NCBI RefSeq assembly: GCF_037201815.1
Contig: NZ_CP147407.1
Coordinates: 2,178,723-2,242,722 of the forward strand
Source: Metabacillus sp. FJAT-52054
Lineage (GTDB): Bacteria; Bacillota; Bacilli; Bacillales; Bacillaceae
DNA length: 64,000 nucleotides
Direction: 5' to 3'
Shown here: in pieces, positions 26,200 to 33,332 of the stretch
Layout of the letters: each line of letters starts with the position of its first letter
Numbering within the stretch: the first letter of the stretch is position 1
The notes under the pieces: generated by a model
Databases searched by the model: none
Seen by the model: the letters and a program-made list of their open reading frames with translations, nothing else
Told to the model about the DNA's origin: nothing
Made by a program: the position numbers and the translations under genes

Positions 26200-27022
26200 G
26201 GCTTTCCATCCATTGCTTAAGTTCAATCAGCATGGTTTCATAGGAAGGGAGCGGATAAACAGCATCTGATCGTGTGCTCACGATGGTTCGATTTAGTATG
26301 ATCTTGCTATCCGGAATAATTTTTACATCCGTTTTATTAAAAACTCTTTGGATTAGTAAAAGCAGCTCATTTTTAGATAGCAGCGTTTTTGAACCGAGAT
26401 GATACAAACCGGCTGTCTTCTTTTCAACCAAATATTCGATGGCTTTCGCCAGTTCCAGAGTGGTAACCCCGTTCCAGATAACTTTTTCATACCCTTGAAT
26501 TTCCCCTGTTTGCTTCATAAACCATGCAAAGAGACCGATTCCATTATCTTTCAATTCCGGACCGATTATCGAAGTCCGAATGGTAAGGTGCCGATCACTG
26601 TGGATCTCTCCTAATCTCTTAGACTGTGCATAAAATGATGTGCCGTCAGGAGTGTCCTTCTCTGAATATCGGCCTTTCTCTCCGGAGAATACACAATCGG
26701 TGCTAATATGAACCAGCTTTCCTCCTTGCCGGGAAAGCAATTTTTCGAGCTGATGCGGAAGAATACTGTTTGCCTGAAGAGCAGCAAGAGGGTTTTCGTC
26801 CGCGATATGGTTGAGTAATCCAATGCAGTTGATGATCAAATCCGGTTTGAGATAATCAATGATTTCTTCCACACTGTTAGCGTTATTAATATTTAAAAAG
26901 ATCCCTTTAGTATCTGAAATGTTTCTTGTTGTATAGAACACCTGATAGGTCGGTTTTTCGGAAAAATAATCTCTGATTATATGGCCAGCCATTCCCGCCC
27001 CGCCTAAAATCAGAACTCGCAT
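26192..27022 (-). CDS. RmlD/WbvR-like nucleotide-sugar reductase
   Basis: A 276-aa SDR reductase. It has GGAGMAGHIIRDYF at the N-terminus, STDCVFSGEKGRYSEKD (typical RmlD-type active-site strand) and YAQSK with the catalytic Tyr/Lys. It lacks the C-terminal cupin domain of CapF/WbjC. A single-domain RmlD-type reductase placed between a CapE-like dehydratase and a CapG-like 2-epimerase is the arrangement of WbvR, which gives UDP-L-RhaNAc and then UDP-L-QuiNAc. This pathway call is inference from gene order and length. The gene starts directly after the upstream stop. Confidence 0.82.
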   Translation of the reverse strand: MRVLILGGAGMAGHIIRDYFSEKPTYQVFYTTRNISDTKGIFLNINNANSVEEIIDYLKPDLIINCIGLLNHIADENPLAALQANSILPHQLEKLLSRQGGKLVHISTDCVFSGEKGRYSEKDTPDGTSFYAQSKRLGEIHSDRHLTIRTSIIGPELKDNGIGLFAWFMKQTGEIQGYEKVIWNGVTTLELAKAIEYLVEKKTAGLYHLGSKTLLSKNELLLLIQRVFNKTDVKIIPDSKIILNRTIVSTRSDAVYPLPSYETMLIELKQWMESHE

Positions 27023-28009
27023 TTATAGAAAACCGCCTCTCTGAAGCATGGCTCTTATTTCTTTTTTGGTCATTAATCCGTCACTTGAATCATAGTTTTC
27101 AAGTTTGACGGGTTCAAAGCCTTCATAGCGTTCTTTCATTCCGTTTATATGAATAGAGGGCAAGATCACATAGTATTCATCATCGTAAACGATGGAGTAG
27201 GAGCATTCATAATTGGACAGCAGGAGCTCATGAATTTTTTCCCCAGGCCTCACTCCTGTTGTTTCAATGCGGACATTTTTCACACCGGAGTCCTCAATTA
27301 ATACCTCAGCGAGATCGAGTATTCGGCAAGTCGGCATTTTCATAACGAAGATTTCACCGCCAACGCTGTCTTTTACCGCTTTAAAGACAAGTGCAATGGC
27401 ATCTTGAAGCGTAAGGAAGAATCTCGTCATTTTCAGATCCGTAATCCCTACCTTTTTGGACTCTGCAATTTGCTTTTTGAATACATGAATGACACTGCCA
27501 TTTGTCCCAAGTACATTCCCACCCCGAATGCACACAAATTTTGTTCCGCTATTAAGCGTGTTTGCATTGATAATCAGACGCTCTCCCATAGCCTTTGAAA
27601 AACCGTAAAAATTGGATGGATCAGAGGCTTTATCAGTAGAGATATAGACAACCGACCGGACTTTATTTGCAATCGCCGCTTCAATGACATTTTGGGTTCC
27701 ATGCACATTGGTTTTCAGCGATTCAAGAGGCTGTGCTTCACAAATCGGAACATGCTTCAAAGCCGCTAGATGAAATATATAATCCGTATTCTTTGCTGCC
27801 TCAGCAATGGCCTCTTTATCCCGAATGTCTCCTATCACAAAGGAAATATTGCTATGCCCTTTAAATTCCTGACCCATCGTAAATTGACTTGATTCGTTTC
27901 TGGAAAAAATCCGGATTTCCTTCGGACTGAACTCCAGCAGCTGCCTGACCAGTTCATGCCCCCACGATCCTGTACCGCCTGTGACTAAAATGGTTTGGTT
28001 ATTAAACAC
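27023..28009 (-). CDS. capE: UDP-GlcNAc 4,6-dehydratase/5-epimerase (CapE/WbjB/WbvB-like)
   Basis: A 328-aa SDR: TGGTGSWGHELVRQLL, the internal STDKAS with YGFSKAMGE, and RGGNVLGTNGSV. These features fit the CapD/CapE group of UDP-GlcNAc 4,6-dehydratases; the short soluble form without membrane domain corresponds to CapE/FlaA1-type enzymes that also epimerise C5. It starts at GTG behind GGGAGG and overlaps the upstream 2-epimerase stop by 8 bases. It should make the 4-keto-6-deoxy intermediate used by the next two genes. Confidence 0.88.
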   Translation of the reverse strand: MFNNQTILVTGGTGSWGHELVRQLLEFSPKEIRIFSRNESSQFTMGQEFKGHSNISFVIGDIRDKEAIAEAAKNTDYIFHLAALKHVPICEAQPLESLKTNVHGTQNVIEAAIANKVRSVVYISTDKASDPSNFYGFSKAMGERLIINANTLNSGTKFVCIRGGNVLGTNGSVIHVFKKQIAESKKVGITDLKMTRFFLTLQDAIALVFKAVKDSVGGEIFVMKMPTCRILDLAEVLIEDSGVKNVRIETTGVRPGEKIHELLLSNYECSYSIVYDDEYYVILPSIHINGMKERYEGFEPVKLENYDSSDGLMTKKEIRAMLQRGGFL

Positions 28010-29090
28010 AAGAATTTCCTCCCAATATAATTTTTAGAATGGTGTCTGATACATTTTCACGGAGATATTCTTCAGGAATCTTCCACTTATTTGGCAAGTT
28101 CATCATGGTTTCTGCAGAAGCGGTTATGCTTGCGGCATCGATTCCAGACAGCATGTTGCTTCCGCACGCTACAGTTTCCGGTCTTTCCGTTGTATCCCGA
28201 ATAGTTACCGCAGGTACATGGAATAAACAACACTCCTCCTGAACGGTGCCGCTATCTGTTAGTACACATTTGGCATGCATTTCTAATTGAACAAAGTCAA
28301 AGAAGGAAAAGGGCTTGTAGAATTCAACGAGGGGGTTCATAACCAGGCTTGCTTGGTTCAAACGCGTCTCCGTTCGTGGATGAACACTGCATATAACTCT
28401 TACATTCAGTTTAGCTGCAGTCTCATTCACCCCTTTAAATATTTCAATTAACCGTTCCGGGTGATCAACATTCTCTGAGCGGTGAATGGTTACCAAAAGA
28501 TAATTTTTTTTCTGCAAGTTTAATTGATTTAATATCGGACTTTTTATGATCTCTTCCTTATAATGATCCAGAACTTCTTTAATAGGGTTTCCCGTAACAT
28601 GGATTTTCCGGGGGTGAAGCCCTTCCCGGAGCAGATTCTCCCTGCTTTGCTCTGTATAAGGGAGATTAATGCTAGATATGGAATCAATCACTTTCCTGTT
28701 CTTTTCCTCTGGTACCTTCAAATCAAAGCAGCGGTTGCCTGCTTCCATGTGGAACACCGGTATCCCCATCCTCTCTGCTAAAATAGCAGACAAGCCGCTG
28801 TTCGTGTCACCCAGGATCAGAATTCGATCCGGTTTTTCTTTTAAAAAGATTGCCTCAAGACCTTTAAACATTTCAGATAATTGTTCCCCAACTGTAAGCT
28901 GCTGATTAAATAATTGATAATCCGGGGTACGCACCTGAAGCGTTTTAAAGAAAACCCCGCTTAATTCCTCTGTAAAATTCTGGCCGGTATGAACGACAAT
29001 ATGCTTTTTCGCTAGCCTATCCAATTTCGGAATGATCCGGCTTAGGCGGATGATTTCCGGTCTGGTGCCTAGAATCGTTACGACATTCAC
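28002..29090 (-). CDS. UDP-N-acetyl amino-sugar 2-epimerase (CapG/WbjD/WbvD-like)
   Basis: A 362-aa member of the non-hydrolysing 2-epimerase family: ILGTRPEIIRLSRIIP at the N-terminus and LTDSGTVQEECCLFHVPAVTIR near the C-terminus. It differs clearly from the MnaA-like copy at 17735-18853. Being the first gene before capE and the reductase it is most likely the CapG-type enzyme acting on the 6-deoxy sugar, not on UDP-GlcNAc. It starts at GTG with AGGAGG 9 bases ahead. The 200-base upstream region should hold the promoter; I see TATTATATT and GCATATCTTA but no confident full promoter. Confidence 0.88.
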   Translation of the reverse strand: MNVVTILGTRPEIIRLSRIIPKLDRLAKKHIVVHTGQNFTEELSGVFFKTLQVRTPDYQLFNQQLTVGEQLSEMFKGLEAIFLKEKPDRILILGDTNSGLSAILAERMGIPVFHMEAGNRCFDLKVPEEKNRKVIDSISSINLPYTEQSRENLLREGLHPRKIHVTGNPIKEVLDHYKEEIIKSPILNQLNLQKKNYLLVTIHRSENVDHPERLIEIFKGVNETAAKLNVRVICSVHPRTETRLNQASLVMNPLVEFYKPFSFFDFVQLEMHAKCVLTDSGTVQEECCLFHVPAVTIRDTTERPETVACGSNMLSGIDAASITASAETMMNLPNKWKIPEEYLRENVSDTILKIILGGNSCV

Positions 29091-29290
29091 TTTCTATAGC
29101 CTCCTAATCCGCTGTAAATCCGCGCGTGTACTCTCCTCCTAGTGCATTCCTTCTAAGATATGCTCGATGAATCGGCCATGCATAGGCAAGTCTATTGGAA
29201 AGATCTCATTTTCTTGAAAACAGCCACTTGCCTAATATAATAGAGTTAAAAGAAGAACGTCGTTCCGTTTGGGGATCCTTAATTTAATAG

Positions 29291-29464
29291 CTCTGTTAAA
29301 CTTGGCTGTTGATTGCAGCTAGCATGCATTCGCTTTCCGCGGGACAGGCGGTGAGCCTCCTCTGCGCTTTGCGTCTCACCTGTCCTGCTGCTCCCGCTGA
29401 AGTCTCATGCTTTCCACTCCAATCAACAGGTGTTAATAAATCAACATAATGCTTTAACAAAGCC
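29291..29464. repeat. Interspersed palindromic element, full copy
   Basis: The outer arms CTGTTGATTG (29306-29315) and CAATCAACAG (29420-29429) are perfect inverted repeats, with TGTTAAA and TTTAACA outside them. An inner pair GGACAGG..GTGAG (29342-29355) and CTCACCTGTCC (29375-29385) adds a second stem. The unit starts TCTGTTAAACTTGGCTG and ends in TTTAACAAAGCC. A fragment of the same element is at 53901-53955. I recall closely similar GC-rich intergenic units in many Bacillaceae genomes. It encodes no protein, so it would be mobile only through other functions. Confidence 0.8.
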
Positions 29465-29512
29465 AATTTAATAAAAAAAAATTAGGTTCTTACTGATCAT
29501 TAAAATGGAACA

Positions 29513-29547
29513 CAAAAAAAGGATGCATCTAATTCATGCAGCCTTTA
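29513..29547 (-). terminator. Probable rho-independent terminator
   Basis: On the minus strand AAGG(C)TGCAT and ATGCA(T)CCTT pair around a 7-base loop, then seven T follow. It is 236 bases beyond the stop of the 118-aa gene, which has no nearer terminator. Confidence 0.65.
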
Positions 29548-29782
29548 TAAGTTTATTAAATAATACATGCTGCCTTTGTTCTTATTTCGGCACATGCATG
29601 GATTAAAGCTTAAAATGATCATGCTGTAATTGAATAATTAAAATTCAGAATTATCCTTGCTGAGAAGCAGTGTGTCTAACCGAAAAATCTCTTTCACTGC
29701 TGCAATTGTGTAACATCACTGATGAGGACCGCGGCATATCATAAATTCTCACATTTCAGTAAAAATAAAACCGTAATATTTT

Positions 29783-30139
29783 TTAATTTTGATTTAAAAT
29801 CTCATCTGATACAAGTCTGTGGGCAGATACAAGGTTTTCGTCTGCATCTTTCCCCCATACTGATACCTGAGTAGATCTTTCAGCCATACCTCCAGTTGTG
29901 AAGACAAAAGCATAATCATCTATATTGGCAAAGTAACTTTTTGAGATCACTTGATTTGGCGCAACAGAAATCAGATCCAGAACATAAAGTGTTCTTGTCG
30001 AAGTTAATTTAAAGCCCTGAATTAATACCGTTGAAGAATTGACAGCATCACGATTGGCAATTTTCACCGTTACAAGCTGAGTAGGTCTTACTCCTGCCAC
30101 CGCATTATTTTCAATTGGCCCAGTTGATAAAATAGCCAT
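29783..30139 (-). CDS. 118-aa protein sharing the N-terminal domain of the collagen-like protein
   Basis: It begins [14 protein letters not shown] and aligns over its whole length with residues 1-115 of the 663-aa collagen-like protein: TGPIEN, VTVKI.NRD, IQG, TRTLYV, NQV, SVWGKDA and [13 protein letters not shown] motifs recur. It has no signal peptide, membrane helix or Cys and looks all-beta. The longest frame starts 12 codons earlier, but ATG 30139 has GGGAGG at 7 bases. Function is unknown. As the free-standing form of a domain that carries a collagen stalk elsewhere, it could be an anchoring or assembly module of the same structure. Confidence 0.8.
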   Translation of the reverse strand: MAILSTGPIENNAVAGVRPTQLVTVKIANRDAVNSSTVLIQGFKLTSTRTLYVLDLISVAPNQVISKSYFANIDDYAFVFTTGGMAERSTQVSVWGKDADENLVSAHRLVSDEILNQN

Positions 30140-30582
30140 CCAACAACCTCCCTGCAAAATATAAAACCTGTCCAATAGGAGAAATCATTACTTTCGGCAC
30201 GATAATGTAACTGGCTGCAGCAAAGGTTGGAACATTATGTTTCTCCCCATCCCCTCAACGATCCAACTCATCAGCACCTACACTTCTATGTTATTCAGCC
30301 GCTCAAATATGGCTTACGTATTTGTCCTATCAAACTAGTAGTCTCTTTCCTTATTTATTGATTTGACACTCCCATTTATATTTCTTAATAAACCAAGTAT
30401 TGTTCTAATAATCTTTAAGGATACTCAATTGATCAGAACAGCCTTTTTGTTCCTGGTTGTCTTAAAGGGGGTTAAATATGTATGACTTGTCAGCAAAGGA
30501 TTCGCATTAATGGGATATACCAAGAAAAGTTCTATGTATTAATTTTAAATATCACTAGACCTTCAGCAACTGTGTAAACTTG
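30140..30582. other. Intergenic stretch, no gene seen
   Basis: About 440 bases of AT-rich sequence with stops in all frames and no ORF behind a ribosome binding site. The part next to 30139 must hold the promoter of the 118-aa gene; TTTATATTTT is present but no full sigma-E or sigma-K pattern was found. Confidence 0.5.
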
Positions 30583-30615
30583 AAAAAGCGTTCACGAAAT
30601 AAGTCAATGAACGCT
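30583..30615 (-). terminator. Rho-independent terminator of GT4 gene
   Basis: AGCGTTCA and TGAACGCT (30587-30594, 30608-30615) form an 8-bp stem; the minus strand continues with five T. It lies 29 bases after the glycosyltransferase stop. Confidence 0.8.
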
Positions 30616-30643
30616 GATTATTTCATTTATTCCATTAAAGCGT

Positions 30644-31708
30644 TCAAATGCTGCACAGCATCTCCAAAAAGCTCTGACTGTACTTTTGATTGCTGAAATG
30701 CTCTTTAATATGCGCTAATGCAGATGCCTGTATACGTGCCCTTGTCTCTTTATTTTGAATCAATTCCAGCCCTTCTAAACAAGCCTCATGGATGTTCCCG
30801 AGTGTATAAAATTTCCCAGTCACGTTATGAATAATGGAGCTTTGTACCCCATCCGAATTAGTAGATAAAACCGGACAGCCGCAGCTCATCGCCTCTACAA
30901 TCGCGTATCCGAATCCTTCAACCTTGGAGGTCGAACAGAGAAAACCTCCTGAATCCGCCATTCTGGAAAAGTATTCCGTCATTTCCTGGTTCGGTATATT
31001 TGAAAGAACGGTAAGTTTGCTTTCAAGACCCAACATGTTCCTCAAAGCATCGAATTGCGCTCTTTCTTCAGGTGCGGAAAGTGTATGATCCTCGAACATA
31101 TAAAAGTCTGCATCCAGAAAAAAAGCGTTGGAAAAGAGATGGGCGATTAATAGAAATTCTCTCCAATTTTTATTATCTTCCAATCGTCCAATCCATCCTA
31201 TAATCGGCTTAACGGATGCTGCAGAGGTCCGGTGGGTAAATCGCTCTGCATCAAAGCAATTGTCCATAAAATAAGCAGGAAATCCAGGATAGAGTTCACC
31301 AAGCATTTGCATGATATGAGGGGTTTTGGAGCTTAGAATGCAGTTTGCAGACGGGGTAATGTACGAAATGGCATAAGTGAGTACAGTCCTTGCCGTTTCC
31401 TGTGATCCTAAACCCTGAATTTCGAAAATCAGCTTTCCCGTGTATCCCCAGCTGCGGATCTTTGGAAGAAGGAGATAATCTGACGTCACGACAATTGCAT
31501 CAAAACGGTTTGATTCAATTAAACTCCTTATTTCATTTTCGTCACTTTTAATATGCAAGGGGGCTTCATGATCATTTACAAGCGTTCTTTCCATCCTATA
31601 GTACAAAAAATGACTCTGGATCCCTGCCGCTTTTAATGCTGCCGATCTTTGCCTGTTCAGCGTTTCTACACCGCCGCTCGGCACGTAATAAATGAAAAGT
31701 ATATCCAT
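30644..31708 (-). CDS. Family 4 glycosyltransferase
   Basis: A 354-aa GT-B enzyme. The N-terminus IFYYVPSGGVETLNRQR-type loop and the donor domain (IIGWIGRLEDNKNWREFL, about residue 168) are followed by the E-x7-E motif in EGFGYAIVEAMSCGCPVLST. No membrane helix. It is monocistronic, lies between the divergent GT2 gene and the small collagen-family-N gene, and has its own terminator. It is a good candidate to act on the neighbouring collagen-like protein, but no acceptor can be read from sequence. Confidence 0.88.
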   Translation of the reverse strand: MDILFIYYVPSGGVETLNRQRSAALKAAGIQSHFLYYRMERTLVNDHEAPLHIKSDENEIRSLIESNRFDAIVVTSDYLLLPKIRSWGYTGKLIFEIQGLGSQETARTVLTYAISYITPSANCILSSKTPHIMQMLGELYPGFPAYFMDNCFDAERFTHRTSAASVKPIIGWIGRLEDNKNWREFLLIAHLFSNAFFLDADFYMFEDHTLSAPEERAQFDALRNMLGLESKLTVLSNIPNQEMTEYFSRMADSGGFLCSTSKVEGFGYAIVEAMSCGCPVLSTNSDGVQSSIIHNVTGKFYTLGNIHEACLEGLELIQNKETRARIQASALAHIKEHFSNQKYSQSFLEMLCSI

Positions 31709-31908
31709 TTTAAAATTCCTTTCTCTTCAATATTTCCAGGCTTCGGACCACTTATCTATTCCTTTTCATTTCTATGTTCAAATGCTGAGATTGGAATGAG
31801 CTATTTTATCAGTTTTTTATGAAACTGGATGGATGTCCTGACCGATTTGATGAATTTTCATATCATGTGGATTGAAGCACAGCAAAATGATGTAAGGGAG
31901 ATTATATA

Positions 31909-32625
31909 ATGACTCCAAAAGTGTCGATCATCATCCCGTTTTTCAATTGTTCTTATGTAGAACAGGCTATTCAGAGTTCTCTGAACCAAACGTATCCGAA
32001 CATAGAAGTCATCGTTGTGGACGATGGATCAACTGCCCATATGGAAAAATTAGCACCCTTCCTCGACAGGATTGTTTATATAAGAAAAGAAAATGGAGGA
32101 ACCGCTACTGCGCTGAATAAGGGGATTGAAACAGCTTCTGGAGAATACATTGCCTGGCTGTCATCGGATGACTATTTCCTGCCAGAAAAAATTCAAAAGC
32201 AAATGACTTATATGCTAACGCATGGGGCAGACTTCAGCTTTACCAACTATGACTACATCGATGAAAATAATACGGTATTGATTCCCTGGTGCGGAAAGCG
32301 GTTTACTGCCGATTTAAAAGAGGTGCCCCAATTTTTTCTCCAGGGAAATCCAGTTAACGGCTGTACCATCCTTATGAAAAAAGAATGCTTCGAAAAGGTC
32401 GGTTATTTTGACCCCCAATGGAAGTACACCCATGATTATGATATGTGGTTTAGGATGATTCTTGCCGGCTACGATCTGCATTATATCGATGAAATCCTCA
32501 TCCAATTCCGCACGCATATTGAAGCGGGTACAAGAAAATATCAGCCCCAGATCCTTTCGGAAGTATTTCAACTTGAAAGCAAGTACCGTCCACTCCTTTG
32601 GATGCATTTATATCATCCATTTTGA
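31909..32625 (+). CDS. Family 2 glycosyltransferase
   Basis: A 238-aa GT-A enzyme of the SpsA-like group: VSIIIPFFNCSYVEQAIQS, VVDDGST (about residues 36-42) and the acidic metal motif LSSDDYF (about residue 85), then the late catalytic-site segment HDYDMWFRM. GGGAG lies 8 bases before the ATG. It is the only plus-strand gene of the glycan region and diverges from the GT4 gene. No terminator of quality follows within 150 bases. Confidence 0.9.
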   Translation: MTPKVSIIIPFFNCSYVEQAIQSSLNQTYPNIEVIVVDDGSTAHMEKLAPFLDRIVYIRKENGGTATALNKGIETASGEYIAWLSSDDYFLPEKIQKQMTYMLTHGADFSFTNYDYIDENNTVLIPWCGKRFTADLKEVPQFFLQGNPVNGCTILMKKECFEKVGYFDPQWKYTHDYDMWFRMILAGYDLHYIDEILIQFRTHIEAGTRKYQPQILSEVFQLESKYRPLLWMHLYHPF

Positions 32626-33332
32626 GAAAAGAATCGCAGTTTTTATATTTCACCTTTTTTAATATCCTTGATACTGAACTCTGTGTTTTTTCATCATTAG
32701 ACCAAACAGTAATTATAAATCTGTATCCCTTGTCAAGGACACTTATTTAAAAAGGTAGATATTTAAAGAAGATGATTTCTGCTTTATACAGGGGTCATCA
32801 TTTTTTTGATCGTCATATATCTCTATATTTCTGGTTTCTTCAAGGATTTTCAGGTTTTACAATGGCTTTCCGAATCAGACGAAATATTTAGAGGAGTGTT
32901 TTCTCTTTTTGGTCAGATTCCTTTCAGATAGTCGCATCTTTTTAGCAGTTCGTATTCCGCTGGTAGTAAATAATGATTCGCTCCCAGCCGATTATACTTC
33001 TCCACTAAGGGGAATTCCGTCTTTGTTGTCTGCATCTAGAATTCCTTAATCAGCGCTCACCGTTTTCTTCCAGATGAGTTTCAATGCATTAGAATCATAC
33101 TCACTTCTCAAAACTAGCTTATTAGTCGAACTGTCCTGTCTTCTTAACGTTATCCTATATAGGGACCAGTATTACTTATGTGGATAGATTTGAGATATGA
33201 GTTTATCGCTATTTTTTTATTTCCATCTCTTTAGACCCATTGGTTTCTCCACAAAAAGACCCTATAAGATGACCCTTTTTCTAAGGGTCAATCCTACAGG
33301 GGAAAGATTTAAAAGGCATCTTAATTCTTTAA
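32626..33332. other. AT-rich stretch with possible gene remnant
   Basis: No convincing gene. On the minus strand short open stretches occur in neighbouring frames (for example 40 codons at 32913-33035 starting MQTTKTEFPLVEKYN behind TAAGGA), broken by stops, so a decayed gene is possible. Near the collagen-like gene stop a hairpin TGACCCTT/AAGGGTCA (33270-33290) could end its transcript, but the T run follows only about 12 bases later. Confidence 0.4.

Larger units (their letters stand above)
29091..29782 (-). other. Non-coding stretch between the capG-like gene and the small collagen-family-N protein
   Basis: No ORF with a ribosome binding site is seen. The part next to the capG-like GTG holds a purine-rich AGGAGGAGAG without a start codon and AT-rich promoter-like sequence. 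The middle holds a palindromic interspersed element (29291-29464). Next come a T-tailed minus-strand hairpin (about 29513-29547) and AT-rich sequence up to the downstream stop. Confidence 0.6.

Noticed and set aside
29091..29290. Sigma-K promoter before the capG-like gene (GCATATCTTA)
   Set aside because: The -10 matches but there is no AC-type -35 at 16 bases, so expression timing of the operon remains open.
32913..33035. 40-codon minus-strand ORF
   Set aside because: Moderate ribosome binding site but no recognisable family and adjacent frames are broken by stops; kept only as a possible remnant.
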